DNA of 41,131 bases from a virus. The stretch spans positions 1 to 41,131 of the IMG/VR virus record IMGVR_UViG_3300005527_000109; one strand, written 5' to 3'. Under the pieces are notes generated by a model. The model worked only from the letters and a program-made list of their open reading frames with translations, was not told the origin of the DNA and ran no database searches. Position numbers and translations under genes: made by a program. Shown here piece by piece: positions 25,240 to 33,488 of this stretch. Numbering within the stretch: position 1 is the first letter of the stretch; each line of letters begins with the position of its first letter.

Positions 25240-25821
25240 ATGGCAGGACTACCACATTTTACGAGTTCAAAAGCAGCAGTAAGCCTATATGAACCGGTTT
25301 ATTTAAACCAGTTTGAGGTTATAATCCAACCCCCTGCAGCAGTTTCAAACCCTGTGGGAAATGCAGGTAGATCACTTTTGGTTGAAAATATCATCTCTAT
25401 CACAGGATTGGAGGTAGATAAAACACCAAGACCTGTAGAACAAAACTACAAATTTGCAAGAAGAAGATATGCAGGTGGAGCAGTAGAGGATACTGGTGCT
25501 AGAATTAGATTACAATTCCACACAAATCTAGATGACAATAATTCTAACTATGTTCACAAGACATTGAGAGAATGGTCAGATTTAGTTTATAATCCTCTAA
25601 CAGGTGCTATGGGAATTAAAAGTACTTATGCAGCTAACACATACGTTTTAGTAAGTATGTTCAATAAACAAGGAGATGTTTTTAGAAGAGTTAAATTTTT
25701 AAATTGCTTCCCGATAGAAGCGATTACAGCTATTCCTCTACAATATGAGGGAGGTGGAAATAGACTTTATGATATAAACATATCATTCAGAGCTGACTAC
25801 TTCGAAGACACATTCAATTAA
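25240..25821 (+). CDS. gp19-like tail tube protein, copy 2
   Basis: This 193-residue paralogue of the preceding gene shares M-A-G-L-P-H-x-T-S-S-K-A-A-V at the start, the L-x-E-W-x-D-L-V-Y-N-P-L-T-G block and G-D-V-F-R-R-V, but differs in the region after residue 30 and in the C-terminal third. Two tube paralogues may give a mixed tube, or copy 2 may be a special ring at the baseplate or neck (gp54/gp3-like). It ends before a strong terminator. Confidence 0.85.
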   Translation: MAGLPHFTSSKAAVSLYEPVYLNQFEVIIQPPAAVSNPVGNAGRSLLVENIISITGLEVDKTPRPVEQNYKFARRRYAGGAVEDTGARIRLQFHTNLDDNNSNYVHKTLREWSDLVYNPLTGAMGIKSTYAANTYVLVSMFNKQGDVFRRVKFLNCFPIEAITAIPLQYEGGGNRLYDINISFRADYFEDTFN

Positions 25822-25836
25822 AAACTTTACGTTCGA

Positions 25837-25843
25837 ATATATA
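25837..25843 (+). promoter_or_regulatory. ATATATA run before a terminator, weak site
   Basis: AATATATAAA directly precedes the terminator stem at 25843. As a promoter its product would end at once, so this copy may be incidental or act in the reverse direction. Confidence 0.2.
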
Positions 25844-25872
25844 AAAGGCTTATCTACCAATAAGCCTTTTTT
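25843..25872 (+). terminator. Strong intrinsic terminator after tail tube genes
   Basis: AAAAGGCTTAT/ATAAGCCTTTT, 11-bp perfect stem with loop CTACCA and a T run. It ends the sheath/tube transcript. Confidence 0.92.
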
Positions 25873-25919
25873 ATTGATTTTTTGTAAAGAAGGAGAACAT
25901 TATCCAAGCATGGACGAAG

Positions 25920-26159
25920 GTGATAAAGAATCTAGAGAAATACAAGAAGAAGGAGAAAAGGATGATCCTTTTCAGAGATACGTCTCTAATGTTAGCGATG
26001 TTCTTTCTCCCATTTGGTTACGACGCTTTATTCAAGTTAATCATGGATTTAACTGGTTCATATTGGGTTGCAGATATCGTTTTTTATTCAATTTCAGGAT
26101 GTTTTTGGTTATCATATATCTTACTTACGAGACATTTAAATAAAGCCAAAAAATCTTAG
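25920..26159 (+). CDS. Small two-span membrane protein, possibly frameshift-expressed
   Basis: The frame at 25920-26159 (GTG start; ATG 25962 is an alternative) gives two hydrophobic helices, about 24-44 and 47-67, with a basic end, and looks protein-like. A second frame, ATG 25910 (M-D-E-G-D-K-E-S-R), has a GGAGAA-like site upstream and a sensible acidic start, but after about 23 residues it loses the membrane helices. Joining them by a +1 shift at CCT-TTT-C would give one acidic-head membrane protein. Holin, antiholin or anchor are possible roles; none is shown. Confidence 0.5.
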   Translation: MIKNLEKYKKKEKRMILFRDTSLMLAMFFLPFGYDALFKLIMDLTGSYWVADIVFYSISGCFWLSYILLTRHLNKAKKS

Positions 26160-26227
26160 ACTCTCACCCCGAATTTTATTTTAAACCTCCTACTACAAGT
26201 AAGGATAGATAAAATAGAATTGTTTTT

Positions 26228-27211
26228 ATGGAAAATACTTTTGAAAACGAAATGCTTTCAAAGCTCTCTGAAAGAGAGAAAGAAAGCGGATTAAACTATG
26301 AGGAATTAACCCCTCCCCAACAGGAAATTCCAAAATCACTAGGAAAGGCGTCCTTTGTCGAAGAGAGTCTTTCTGAACTGGCCATGGAATCCCCCTGGAA
26401 AAAATTACCTCTAGAAAATTTACCCTCTCAGGGTTTTGGATATCCGGAAGAAACAGAGCTTTCTATTAGATCAGCGGAGGTTTCAGAAATTCGTCATTTC
26501 TCAACAATAGATGAAAATGATCCCATAGATATAGACGATAAAATAAATCATATAATTTCTAAATGCTCTTCTTTTAGATGGAAAGGAGGGGTCTTGAATT
26601 TCCAAGATATTTATCAGGAAGATAGATTTTATATTTTTATGGCAATTCGTGATTTGACTTTTGTTAAAGGGGAAAACAGAATATTTATTCCTATTCAAAA
26701 TAAATGCACTAAAGAAGATTGCCCGATTCCTTCAGAGATTGAATTGACGTCAGGAGTTCTTTCTAATTTTTCATTAGATCCAAAACTTAAAACATATTAT
26801 GACCATGAAAATGGTTATTTTCAATTAACACCTAAAAATGGTGATCCTGCAATTCAACTTTTCATTCCTACTATTGGGGTATCTCAAAAAATCAGGAAAA
26901 TTCTAAGAGATAAAACTAGGGCAGGTAAAAAATACGACTCATCATTTGCCACGGTATCTCCTTTCCTAATACCTAACTGGAGAGATCTTGACGAAAAATC
27001 TTACGACTCTTATGAAATGAACTCCAAAAACTGGACATATACCCAGTTTGTTTTATCTGATAATATTTCTAAACAGATAACATTTGCTACAAAAAATAAT
27101 TTGTCTGTAATTTGTAATAAATGCGGTGCCGAGGTCACTGCTCCTATCCGATTTCGCGGGGGAATCAGATCCCTTTTCATTGTTTCAGATATCTTTGGAC
27201 AACTACTTTGA
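26228..27211 (+). CDS. 26: gp26-like tail assembly chaperone (T4_baseplate family)
   Basis: This 327-residue protein resembles the T4 gp26 family: L-P-S-Q-G-F-G-Y-P with strand I-R-S-A-E-V-S-E-I near 68-88, then I-I-S-K-C and a helix, D-I-Y-Q-E-D-R-F-Y-I-F-M-A-I-R-D-L-T-F, and a zinc-finger pair N-K-C-T-K-E-D-C (middle) with C296-N-K-C299 near the end. T4 gp26 lies just before gp51 on the tail gene map, as here. The family is thought to assist tail or baseplate-hub assembly. The last 28 codons overlap the next gene in another frame. Confidence 0.75.
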   Translation: MENTFENEMLSKLSEREKESGLNYEELTPPQQEIPKSLGKASFVEESLSELAMESPWKKLPLENLPSQGFGYPEETELSIRSAEVSEIRHFSTIDENDPIDIDDKINHIISKCSSFRWKGGVLNFQDIYQEDRFYIFMAIRDLTFVKGENRIFIPIQNKCTKEDCPIPSEIELTSGVLSNFSLDPKLKTYYDHENGYFQLTPKNGDPAIQLFIPTIGVSQKIRKILRDKTRAGKKYDSSFATVSPFLIPNWRDLDEKSYDSYEMNSKNWTYTQFVLSDNISKQITFATKNNLSVICNKCGAEVTAPIRFRGGIRSLFIVSDIFGQLL

Positions 27212-27389
27212 AATCAAAAGAAAGCTAGCAAAAGATCATAATATTTCTTTTTCAGAGCTGGAAAAACTTCCATATTTTGAATTTCAAATCATCCTTGAAA
27301 AAATAAACAGGGAAATAGAAGAGAGAAACAAGAAAATTATCAAAGAGAAAGACGGATTGGTACCCATTTTTAATTTAACCAAGCAATAA
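27126..27389 (+). CDS. 51: gp51-like chaperone segment, overlapping frame
   Basis: This frame overlaps the gp26-like gene by 86 bases in the +1 frame. Its best part (about 24-70) is I-S-F-S-E-L-E-K-L-P-Y-F-E-F-Q-I-I-L-E-K-I-N, a pattern seen in tail assembly chaperone T-domains (gpGT-type), where S-x-x-E-L-x-x-L-P-x-x-E is common. The annotated start is a GTG within the upstream gene and is doubtful; it may be made as a fusion by +1 frameshift at a G5 run (about 27158-27162). T4 gp51 is longer, so the name is by position. Confidence 0.55.
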   Translation: MPRSLLLSDFAGESDPFSLFQISLDNYFEIKRKLAKDHNISFSELEKLPYFEFQIILEKINREIEERNKKIIKEKDGLVPIFNLTKQ

Positions 27390-27396
27390 ACCTTTA

Positions 27397-27403
27397 ATAT
27401 ATA
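27397..27403 (+). promoter_or_regulatory. ATATATA box, candidate late promoter
   Basis: AATATATAG lies 16 bases before the TTG start at 27420 in a 30-base gap after the chaperone frame. Confidence 0.45.
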
Positions 27404-27419
27404 GAGGAAAAGGTAGAAT

Positions 27420-28910
27420 TTGGCAATAATTAATTCCGAACAGGTAGATGTTTTTAACAAACAGCTCTCAGATAAAAAATCTGCAGATCCCTTATTGGGT
27501 AATGCTTCACAAGAAGCTCTTGATATTGCTATAGGGCAGGCAAGGGGTGAAGTTCTTCCTGAGAGTTTTGGAGCTGCTATGTTTGAAATTCCGGAAGGGA
27601 AGGATCCGAGTCAATATATTAATTCTATCACGGATAATATCGTTAGTACAGCAGTTGAAAACTTCAAGGGTCTTTCATATCAAAATCCAAAATATTTAAG
27701 CGGGTGGGTCCAAAATAGACCTTCATTTAAGGATTCTAACGCGTATAACGAACTTAGAACAATAACTAAAACTGAATTCAATACCATAGAAAACGGAATT
27801 GATGATCTGGAAATGGGGGAAAGTCCGGACTTCAATAACAAAGAGCTGAACAAAATTTCAAGTAATAATTTACAGCACATTTTAGATTCTACTGTTCTTA
27901 ATTTTCTAAAAGAGATTGGGATACAAAGACAATCCGGGGCTGCTCCTAGCGATGAATATGTCATGAATAGCGCTAAAGAGGTTTTCGATTTTCTGGCTAA
28001 ATCGTTAATTCCTCCTGCTCCTAAACCTGAACCGATACTCCCGCCTCCTCCCCCAGCTCCTACAGAACCAGCTCAATCCCCAGCAGCAGAAATCCCTGCC
28101 TCTGTTATCACCACACAACAAGAGATAGCCAAACCTGCTGAACCCACACAGGAAATAACCCCCGCTACTGCAAATCCGCCGGTAACACAGACCCCTCCTG
28201 CTGCAAATCCCCCAGCGGAACCAACATCCACGGTAGTTCAACAAACACAGACGAATGTTACTAATGTTACAAATCAGGCTGCTGTGGAAGGTCCTAAAAC
28301 ATTTGATGCTGCTACTACCAAAGAATTCACTAAGGAAGAATCCCCTCTACTTAGTATGTTAGGGGATCAATTAGGAATGAGTGCAGGAGAGATTGCTAAC
28401 ATGTTTGCCGGAGCAGATATTGCAACATTTGATCAAGCAATTGCTCAGAGCTTTGGAGGTGAATCCGATGCTATAAATCAAGCGACAGGAGAAATCCTTC
28501 AAAACCCCGATTTAGCAGCTAAAGCAAGTACCGTGGTTCAAAATTTAACACAAAATGAATCCGTTCCAACAGAAGCAAAAGAGCAAGTTGCAAATGTAGT
28601 GTCCCAGGCAACCCCAATGGTGGAACAAACCCCTGTTCCTCCAGTTGAACAACAACCTGCCACCCCTCCCCCACCATCTCCACAAACACCTGCACCCTCC
28701 CCACAGGAAGAACCTGAAAAAACCTCAGAAACTAAAGCTCAAGAGGAAAAACAAAAATCTGCCGCTGAAGCTGAAACAAAAGCTGCAGATGAATCTAGGA
28801 AAGATGAAGACCAAAGAATCAATGGAGAATTACTCAAGACAATGAGAGAAATTTTAAAGGTTCTTCAAGGTCCACTAATCGTTACAGACAACACTCACAA
28901 ATTTTCATAA
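27420..28910 (+). CDS. Proline-rich putative virion protein
   Basis: This 496-residue protein probably starts with TTG at 27420 (M-A-I-I-N). Residues about 1-195 are folded and helical. From about 200 to 275 it is a Pro/Ala/Thr/Gln-rich flexible linker (P-P-P-P-P-A-P-T-E-P), followed by a helical domain about 300-390 (L-S-M-L-G-D-Q-L-G-M-S-A-G-E-I), a second Pro-rich linker and a charged coiled coil to the end. It follows a chaperone pair, where phages usually place a tape measure. It lacks the usual long helical tape form, so it may be a tail or baseplate protein instead. Confidence 0.6.
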   Translation: MAIINSEQVDVFNKQLSDKKSADPLLGNASQEALDIAIGQARGEVLPESFGAAMFEIPEGKDPSQYINSITDNIVSTAVENFKGLSYQNPKYLSGWVQNRPSFKDSNAYNELRTITKTEFNTIENGIDDLEMGESPDFNNKELNKISSNNLQHILDSTVLNFLKEIGIQRQSGAAPSDEYVMNSAKEVFDFLAKSLIPPAPKPEPILPPPPPAPTEPAQSPAAEIPASVITTQQEIAKPAEPTQEITPATANPPVTQTPPAANPPAEPTSTVVQQTQTNVTNVTNQAAVEGPKTFDAATTKEFTKEESPLLSMLGDQLGMSAGEIANMFAGADIATFDQAIAQSFGGESDAINQATGEILQNPDLAAKASTVVQNLTQNESVPTEAKEQVANVVSQATPMVEQTPVPPVEQQPATPPPPSPQTPAPSPQEEPEKTSETKAQEEKQKSAAEAETKAADESRKDEDQRINGELLKTMREILKVLQGPLIVTDNTHKFS

Positions 28911-28940
28911 GGTTCAGTTTTTTTTGTGAAACTTTCTTTC

Positions 28941-28948
28941 TATATTTG
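28941..28948 (+). promoter_or_regulatory. TAnnTTTG promoter for the deaminase/sigma operon
   Basis: TATATTTG (28941-28948) matches the Bacteroidota -7 consensus exactly. A TTTG at 28923-28926 is near the expected -33 place but closer than usual (14 bases). It precedes the ATG at 28968 by 19 bases. It is a host-type, likely early or middle promoter. Confidence 0.5.
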
Positions 28949-28967
28949 TATAGGATAATAAAAAGCT

Positions 28968-29210
28968 ATGTCGGTTACTGAAAAAAAATATATTATGGAG
29001 GAAAATTTAAGAGAATCCCTAGCGGATTTTCTAAAAAATCCCTTCGATAACTATCAGGAATTGATTGGTTTGATTGAAAGCAAAAGCTCCTTCACAGAAT
29101 CTGAAATCAACAAGATAGTTTCTCTGCTCGGTAAGTTTCCTGCTTATTCTGTTTATCCAGTAATAGATTTATTTAAAGGAAACTTAAAAGAGGAAAATAT
29201 TGGAGAATAA
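28968..29210 (+). CDS. Small unknown helical protein
   Basis: This 80-residue protein is not recognised. It is helical and acidic, with hydrophobic periodicity (L-A-D-F-L, Y-Q-E-L-I-G-L-I, I-V-S-L-L-G-K-F). Its end overlaps the deaminase start by 11 bases. It is the first gene after a host-type promoter. Confidence 0.6.
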   Translation: MSVTEKKYIMEENLRESLADFLKNPFDNYQELIGLIESKSSFTESEINKIVSLLGKFPAYSVYPVIDLFKGNLKEENIGE

Positions 29211-29712
29211 TTTTTTTACTGAGCAAGATTCAAATAACTGTTTAGATAAAAAGCAGTTTAAGTTAGATCTTGTTTATCTCAGAATGGCAAAAGAATGGTC
29301 AACTAATTCTCATTGCAAAAGAAGTCAGGTTGGATGTTTAGTAGTCAAAGACAAAACCATAATTTCAGACGGATATAACGGAACTCCAACAGGATTTCCA
29401 AACATTTGCGAAAATGAAATAAATGAAACCTTGCCTTATGTTTTGCACGCAGAAGCAAATGCTATAACAAAGCTTGCAAAAAATACGGTGAGTTCACACG
29501 GGAGCACGATGTATGTAACGCTTTCCCCGTGTTATGATTGCTCAAAATTAATTATTCAATCCGGGATTAAAAGAATCGTTTTCTGTGAGATTTACAGAAA
29601 GACTGATTCTCTCCAACTGCTAAACCAAGCTGGGATTGAAATTGTTTATATTAACTTACATAACCCTTTAAACCAAGAACCAGATGGCAAAGAGCATTCA
29701 AGAATTAGCTGA
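29200..29712 (+). CDS. dCMP deaminase
   Basis: This 170-residue zinc deaminase has H83-A-E85 (proton shuttle Glu) and P-C111-Y-D-C114 as zinc ligands, plus the usual R-S-Q-V-G-C and G-Y-N-G-T-P-x-G-F motifs of dCMP deaminases. A TTG start keeps the helix before the first motif; ATG 29284 would cut into the domain. It converts dCMP to dUMP, so it competes with any dCMP hydroxymethylase for substrate and helps feed dTMP. Its end overlaps the sigma gene by 29 bases. Confidence 0.9.
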   Translation: MENNFFTEQDSNNCLDKKQFKLDLVYLRMAKEWSTNSHCKRSQVGCLVVKDKTIISDGYNGTPTGFPNICENEINETLPYVLHAEANAITKLAKNTVSSHGSTMYVTLSPCYDCSKLIIQSGIKRIVFCEIYRKTDSLQLLNQAGIEIVYINLHNPLNQEPDGKEHSRIS

Positions 29713-30307
29713 AAAATTTTTAATGACATCCCAAGAGAAAGATTTTAAGTCTCTCTATGATAGGATTAAACCAGGTTTACTTAATCACTGTAAATCAATC
29801 CTAATTGATGAAGAGGTTGCGCAAGATGCAGTGTCAAAAACTTTTGAAAAGATCTGGGTAAAAGTTGCCCAATATGATCCTTCTAGGGGAAATTTTTCCA
29901 CATGGGCATATAACATAGCAAGAAACGAATCTCTGCTAATCAAAAAAAATTCGAAGAAATTTACTCCATTAGTTTATGAATCGATAGAATTAGATGGTAG
30001 AGATCATGATGAATTCATTCCTCTCTCTGATATAACCCCAGAGGATATTTTTGCTGAACCAGAATGGGAAATAAATAATCAGGAAGGAGGCTTTGATGAT
30101 CTATATGATACAGTCTTAGAAAAGATGAAACAGCTTCCTGCGATTTATAAGGATATTCTTATGGATCGGGAACTACATAAGATGAAGTATCAAGATATTG
30201 CTGATAAATACGGAATGAAAAAGAGAGCAGTTGCAACACGTATTAGAAGAGCTAGAATAAAGATCAGGGAGATGTTTCCTGGAATAAAATTAAATTTTAT
30301 CGATTGA
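29684..30307 (+). CDS. ECF-like sigma-70 family factor
   Basis: This 207-residue protein has region 2 at about 24-85 (D-E-E-V-A-Q-D-A, F-E-K-I-W, Y-D-P-S-R-G-N-F-S-T-W-A-Y-N-I-A-R-N) and region 4 at about 145-195 (L-P-A-I-Y-K-D-I-L, Y-Q-D-I-A-D-K-Y-G-M, V-A-T-R-I-R-R-A-R). This is the two-domain ECF layout, full-length. It likely redirects host RNA polymerase to phage promoters. A second, single-domain gp55-like factor is encoded at 40409, so the two may act at different times. Confidence 0.85.
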   Translation: MAKSIQELAEKFLMTSQEKDFKSLYDRIKPGLLNHCKSILIDEEVAQDAVSKTFEKIWVKVAQYDPSRGNFSTWAYNIARNESLLIKKNSKKFTPLVYESIELDGRDHDEFIPLSDITPEDIFAEPEWEINNQEGGFDDLYDTVLEKMKQLPAIYKDILMDRELHKMKYQDIADKYGMKKRAVATRIRRARIKIREMFPGIKLNFID

Positions 30308-30308
30308 T

Positions 30309-30779
30309 ATGATAGATTTTTTAAAGGGATTAATCAGAATTTTTGGAGTTATTAGAGACATTAGAAATTATCTATTTCTCCGTAGGGTAATTAAAAAGGA
30401 GCTGATGAATTCTCCGATATGGTCAAAAAACAATTTGAGGGTAGACTGGATTGGCAGAATTTACACAGTTATGAATTTACCACCCGAAGTGACAATGTCC
30501 CCAGATTTACCACGGGAGCTTTGGCCAGCTTATTTAATAGAACAATCGAAGGGATTAAATGAATATCTCACTTCTCTTAATCTTCATGAGATAATCATTC
30601 CTGAATATAAGGAGATTCCAGAAAGCAATTCATATCTTTTAGTTTATTATCCTTATTTCAGAGATCTAACAACCTGGTGGATTGCAAGTAGAACTATTTT
30701 TTGGACCACTGCTATCATCATTGAAAGCAAAACACAGTGGCTATCCCAAGCTTGGACTTGGACAATATCATTATTTTAA
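30309..30779 (+). CDS. Unknown protein with hydrophobic tail
   Basis: This 156-residue protein starts with a hydrophobic amphipathic helix (I-D-F-L-K-G-L-I-R-I-F-G-V-I-R) and a basic segment, followed by a conserved-looking V-D-W-I-G-R-I-Y-T-V-M-N-L-P-P-E-V (about 45-60), and an aromatic tail with repeated Trp. I recall similar I-Y-T-V-x-N-L-P-P-E segments from phage virion genes but cannot name the family. It follows the sigma gene by 1 base and precedes the nuclease by 3 bases. Confidence 0.6.
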   Translation: MIDFLKGLIRIFGVIRDIRNYLFLRRVIKKELMNSPIWSKNNLRVDWIGRIYTVMNLPPEVTMSPDLPRELWPAYLIEQSKGLNEYLTSLNLHEIIIPEYKEIPESNSYLLVYYPYFRDLTTWWIASRTIFWTTAIIIESKTQWLSQAWTWTISLF

Positions 30780-30782
30780 AAA

Positions 30783-31529
30783 TTGACAAATCCTAATATT
30801 CAGAGAAAAAGCTATCCCTGGGGAAGAGCTTATGAGGTTATCACGGATCACCAGACTAAGCTGGTTCTTCCTTCCGTTACAACAGTTTTAAAGCTCCTTA
30901 CTGAGCCTAAATTCCAACACTTGAGAGAAAAGTTCGGTAACGAGAAATGGCAGCAGATACTGGATAAAGCATCATTCAGAGGAACAGTTATGCACTCGAT
31001 GCTTGAACATTTCCTATTGGAGTATGCAGAATCAAAATCAGTGGATAAGAGTCTTCTATCAGCTCAAAATATTGCTAAGGAAGAAGAAAAAAATTCACCA
31101 GACAAGTTGGATTTGATTGTGAGAGGTAGAGATCTTTTTTGGAATTTTTATCATGAAAAATTTTGGTCAGATATTAAATGTGTTCTTCATAACGAACTTT
31201 TTCTGTGGACAGATTTTAGAGGCGGATGGGCAGGAGCAACAGATTTTATTTTTCAAGACTTTAATGACGAGCACGTGGTAATAGATTTCAAGTCTGCTAG
31301 CTCACCTAAAGATGAAGACGATATTGATTCCTATAAATGCCAAATTTCCGCATATATGTTTGCTTATGCTGAGAGGTATGGAGTAATTCCTCACCGTGGG
31401 GAAATTTGGATTTCTAACGAAAAAAACTCTTCAATCCAAAGATTCATCGTTACAAGAGACGAGTTTAAAGAACATCTAAGAAAATTTCTGGATCTCTTGA
31501 AACAATTCAGGGAAATCCACTCTATTTGA
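30783..31529 (+). CDS. PD-(D/E)XK family nuclease (RecB/Cas4-like)
   Basis: This 248-residue protein has R-G-T-V-M-H71 (N-terminal G-x-x-x-H), E138, G151-A-T-D154, V-I-D168-F-K170 and Q187-I-S-A-Y191. This full PD-(D/E)XK order of RecB/lambda-exonuclease-like enzymes predicts a metal-dependent exonuclease. It probably acts in recombination or host DNA degradation. The TTG start at 30783 keeps the conserved N-terminal P-S-V-T-T-V-L-K; the first ATG lies well inside the domain. Confidence 0.85.
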   Translation: MTNPNIQRKSYPWGRAYEVITDHQTKLVLPSVTTVLKLLTEPKFQHLREKFGNEKWQQILDKASFRGTVMHSMLEHFLLEYAESKSVDKSLLSAQNIAKEEEKNSPDKLDLIVRGRDLFWNFYHEKFWSDIKCVLHNELFLWTDFRGGWAGATDFIFQDFNDEHVVIDFKSASSPKDEDDIDSYKCQISAYMFAYAERYGVIPHRGEIWISNEKNSSIQRFIVTRDEFKEHLRKFLDLLKQFREIHSI

Positions 31530-31578
31530 TGAAACATTAGGTTTAAGAGGATCTAAAAATGAATATAAAAAATAAAAA

Positions 31579-32031
31579 ATGGCAGAAGAATTAATCACCG
31601 AAGTGGAAGTAGATCAAAAAAGAGTCGAAGAGCTACAATCAGCTCTTGACAAAAAACAAAAAGAACTGAGTAATAAGGTCTATGGAGTATCTATGAATTC
31701 AAAAGATCTAGAGGTGTATAATGATATTGTTTCCTCTCTAGAATGGAGGGGAAAGGAAGCTTTAGGAATTTTAGAGATCACAAAAAAGCTCGACCAAATC
31801 AAAGAAGAAGGCATAAAAAGTGGAGTGATCTATATGAATGCTCTAGAAATCGAAGCATCACATTATTTTCTAAATAAATTTTCAGGGAAGGGAAAAAGCC
31901 TAGCAAATGATTTTATCCGCATTTTTAAGGCATTCGAACAATCTTTGACCAATATTAGCCTAGATAATAAAGAGTTTGACGATCTAAAAAAGGATCTAGC
32001 AGCAGCTCAACAGGGCTTAGAATCTGAATAA
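31579..32031 (+). CDS. Coiled-coil protein, unknown
   Basis: This 150-residue protein is all-helical with coiled-coil heptads at both ends (K-R-V-E-E-L-Q-S-A-L-D-K-K-Q-K-E-L; D-D-L-K-K-D-L-A-A-A). No motif is visible. It has its own A-rich leader and ends before a strong terminator, so it may be an abundant small structural or regulatory protein. Confidence 0.65.
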   Translation: MAEELITEVEVDQKRVEELQSALDKKQKELSNKVYGVSMNSKDLEVYNDIVSSLEWRGKEALGILEITKKLDQIKEEGIKSGVIYMNALEIEASHYFLNKFSGKGKSLANDFIRIFKAFEQSLTNISLDNKEFDDLKKDLAAAQQGLESE

Positions 32032-32052
32032 ATTCCGGGTTTTTAATCTTTT

Positions 32053-32082
32053 AGGGCTCACTTTATCAAGTGGGCCTTTTTT
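32053..32082 (+). terminator. Intrinsic terminator
   Basis: AGGGCTCACTT/AAGTGGGCCTT, 11-bp stem with two G-T pairs, loop TATC and a T run. Confidence 0.9.
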
Positions 32083-32087
32083 CTGTG

Positions 32088-32095
32088 GATATATA
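32088..32095 (+). promoter_or_regulatory. GATATATA box, candidate late promoter
   Basis: It lies 21 bases before the ATG at 32117 and 6 bases after a terminator T run, a clean start of a new transcript covering the fibre cluster. Confidence 0.55.
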
Positions 32096-32116
32096 ATACT
32101 TAAAGAAATAACTTAG

Positions 32117-33487
32117 ATGAAAGAAAACAAGTATTTCCCATATATTGTAGCTATTTCTGCAATCAGCATCTCGTTTTCTGCTGCATTTTATTCGATCTTT
32201 GGTATCGGTAAAATGTTTGCAGGTGCTTCTACCAACGTGATGGTGATGGCAGCTAGTTTAGAATTTGCTAAACTAGTCATAGCTTCTCTGTTGTACAGAT
32301 TCTGGGACGAAATAAACAAGGCACTTAAGGTTTACCTCACTATAGCATGTTTTGTACTAATAGTAATAACCTCGGCGGGGATCTATGGGTTCTTGTCCTC
32401 AGCTTATCAGGAAACCGCAAATAAGGTAGAAAACGTAGATAAAAATACTGCTGTCATTGAGAAAAGAAAGCAAATGATTCAAAGGCAGCTGGATCAGGCA
32501 GAAAAACAGTTGGAGCTTAAAAGTACCAGACAGAACACACTCTCTGATATGAGAAATAGACAGCAGAGCAATGCTGATAATCTCATAGCTCAAAACAAAT
32601 CAACTTCCTCTGTTAGATCACAGATGAACCAATTGAGTAAAGAGAGCAAATCTTTGGATGATGATATAAAAGTTTTACAGGACACGATAGCTTCAAAAAC
32701 TCAGCAAATCAACGATTTAGATCTGGAGATTCTAAACGTCTCTTCCAATAATGATATAGCTAACGAAATCGGACCTTTAAAATTTATCGCTAAGATCACT
32801 GGTAAATCTTTAGATCAAGTTGTAAACTGGTTTATTATAGCTTTAATGCTGGTATTTGACCCACTTGCGATTGCACTAGTTGTTGCCGCTAACTTCGTAT
32901 TCTCCTATGTCAGCGAGAAGAAAAAAACAGAAGAATCCCCAAAAAATCCAGAACCGGAAAAAATTGAGGAAAAAATTATAGAGACTATAGAGCCAGAAAA
33001 GGAAGAAGAAATCAAATTGCCGGATCTAAAAATCGTAGATGAATACAAAACAGAGATAGAGGGAATTCCACTTACCTTAAAAGGATTTATTGTAGGAGAT
33101 ACCCCGATAGCAGAGATCAATAATGATATAATAAATGAAAATGAGCAGGAAGACATTTCCGAGAAAATCGAAGAAACAATTGAAAAAGAAGAAAGAGAAA
33201 TCATTCTTCCAGAAGATGCGGGAGATAATGAGAAGAGCAAAGAAGATGATGATGTAGTTTATTCTCCAGATCTCTCCAGTATCGACCCAGATTTAACCCC
33301 TGATGAGGATTCAGAAATAATAGAAGAACACGAGGATCTGCCAGAAAATACGGAAGACGGTGAATTTGGTGGATACAGGCTAGGTAACGTTTACGGAAAA
33401 GAGAGAAGGAGTATCAAAGATTACAAGAATAAAAAGGAAATTCCGATCGACTTATTAGTCAGAAAGGAAGATCCTACCAGATTATAA
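32117..33487 (+). CDS. Four-span membrane protein with periplasmic or cytoplasmic coiled coil
   Basis: This 456-residue protein has hydrophobic spans at about 8-30, 38-60, 73-95 and 234-265. Residues 100-210 are a Gln/Lys/Ser-rich coiled coil between span 3 and span 4, and the C-terminal 180 residues are acidic and disordered (Glu/Asp-Pro), ending in a basic tail. Similar long coiled-coil membrane proteins are known in large phages, with no agreed role. It starts the transcript of the fibre cluster and is followed 1 base later by 33489. A lysis or host-membrane role is possible. Confidence 0.7.
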   Translation: MKENKYFPYIVAISAISISFSAAFYSIFGIGKMFAGASTNVMVMAASLEFAKLVIASLLYRFWDEINKALKVYLTIACFVLIVITSAGIYGFLSSAYQETANKVENVDKNTAVIEKRKQMIQRQLDQAEKQLELKSTRQNTLSDMRNRQQSNADNLIAQNKSTSSVRSQMNQLSKESKSLDDDIKVLQDTIASKTQQINDLDLEILNVSSNNDIANEIGPLKFIAKITGKSLDQVVNWFIIALMLVFDPLAIALVVAANFVFSYVSEKKKTEESPKNPEPEKIEEKIIETIEPEKEEEIKLPDLKIVDEYKTEIEGIPLTLKGFIVGDTPIAEINNDIINENEQEDISEKIEETIEKEEREIILPEDAGDNEKSKEDDDVVYSPDLSSIDPDLTPDEDSEIIEEHEDLPENTEDGEFGGYRLGNVYGKERRSIKDYKNKKEIPIDLLVRKEDPTRL

Positions 33488-33488
33488 G

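Noticed and set aside
28911-28937. Terminator after the proline-rich gene
   Set aside because: The T8 run is not preceded by a stable GC-rich stem; only weak 4-bp pairing.
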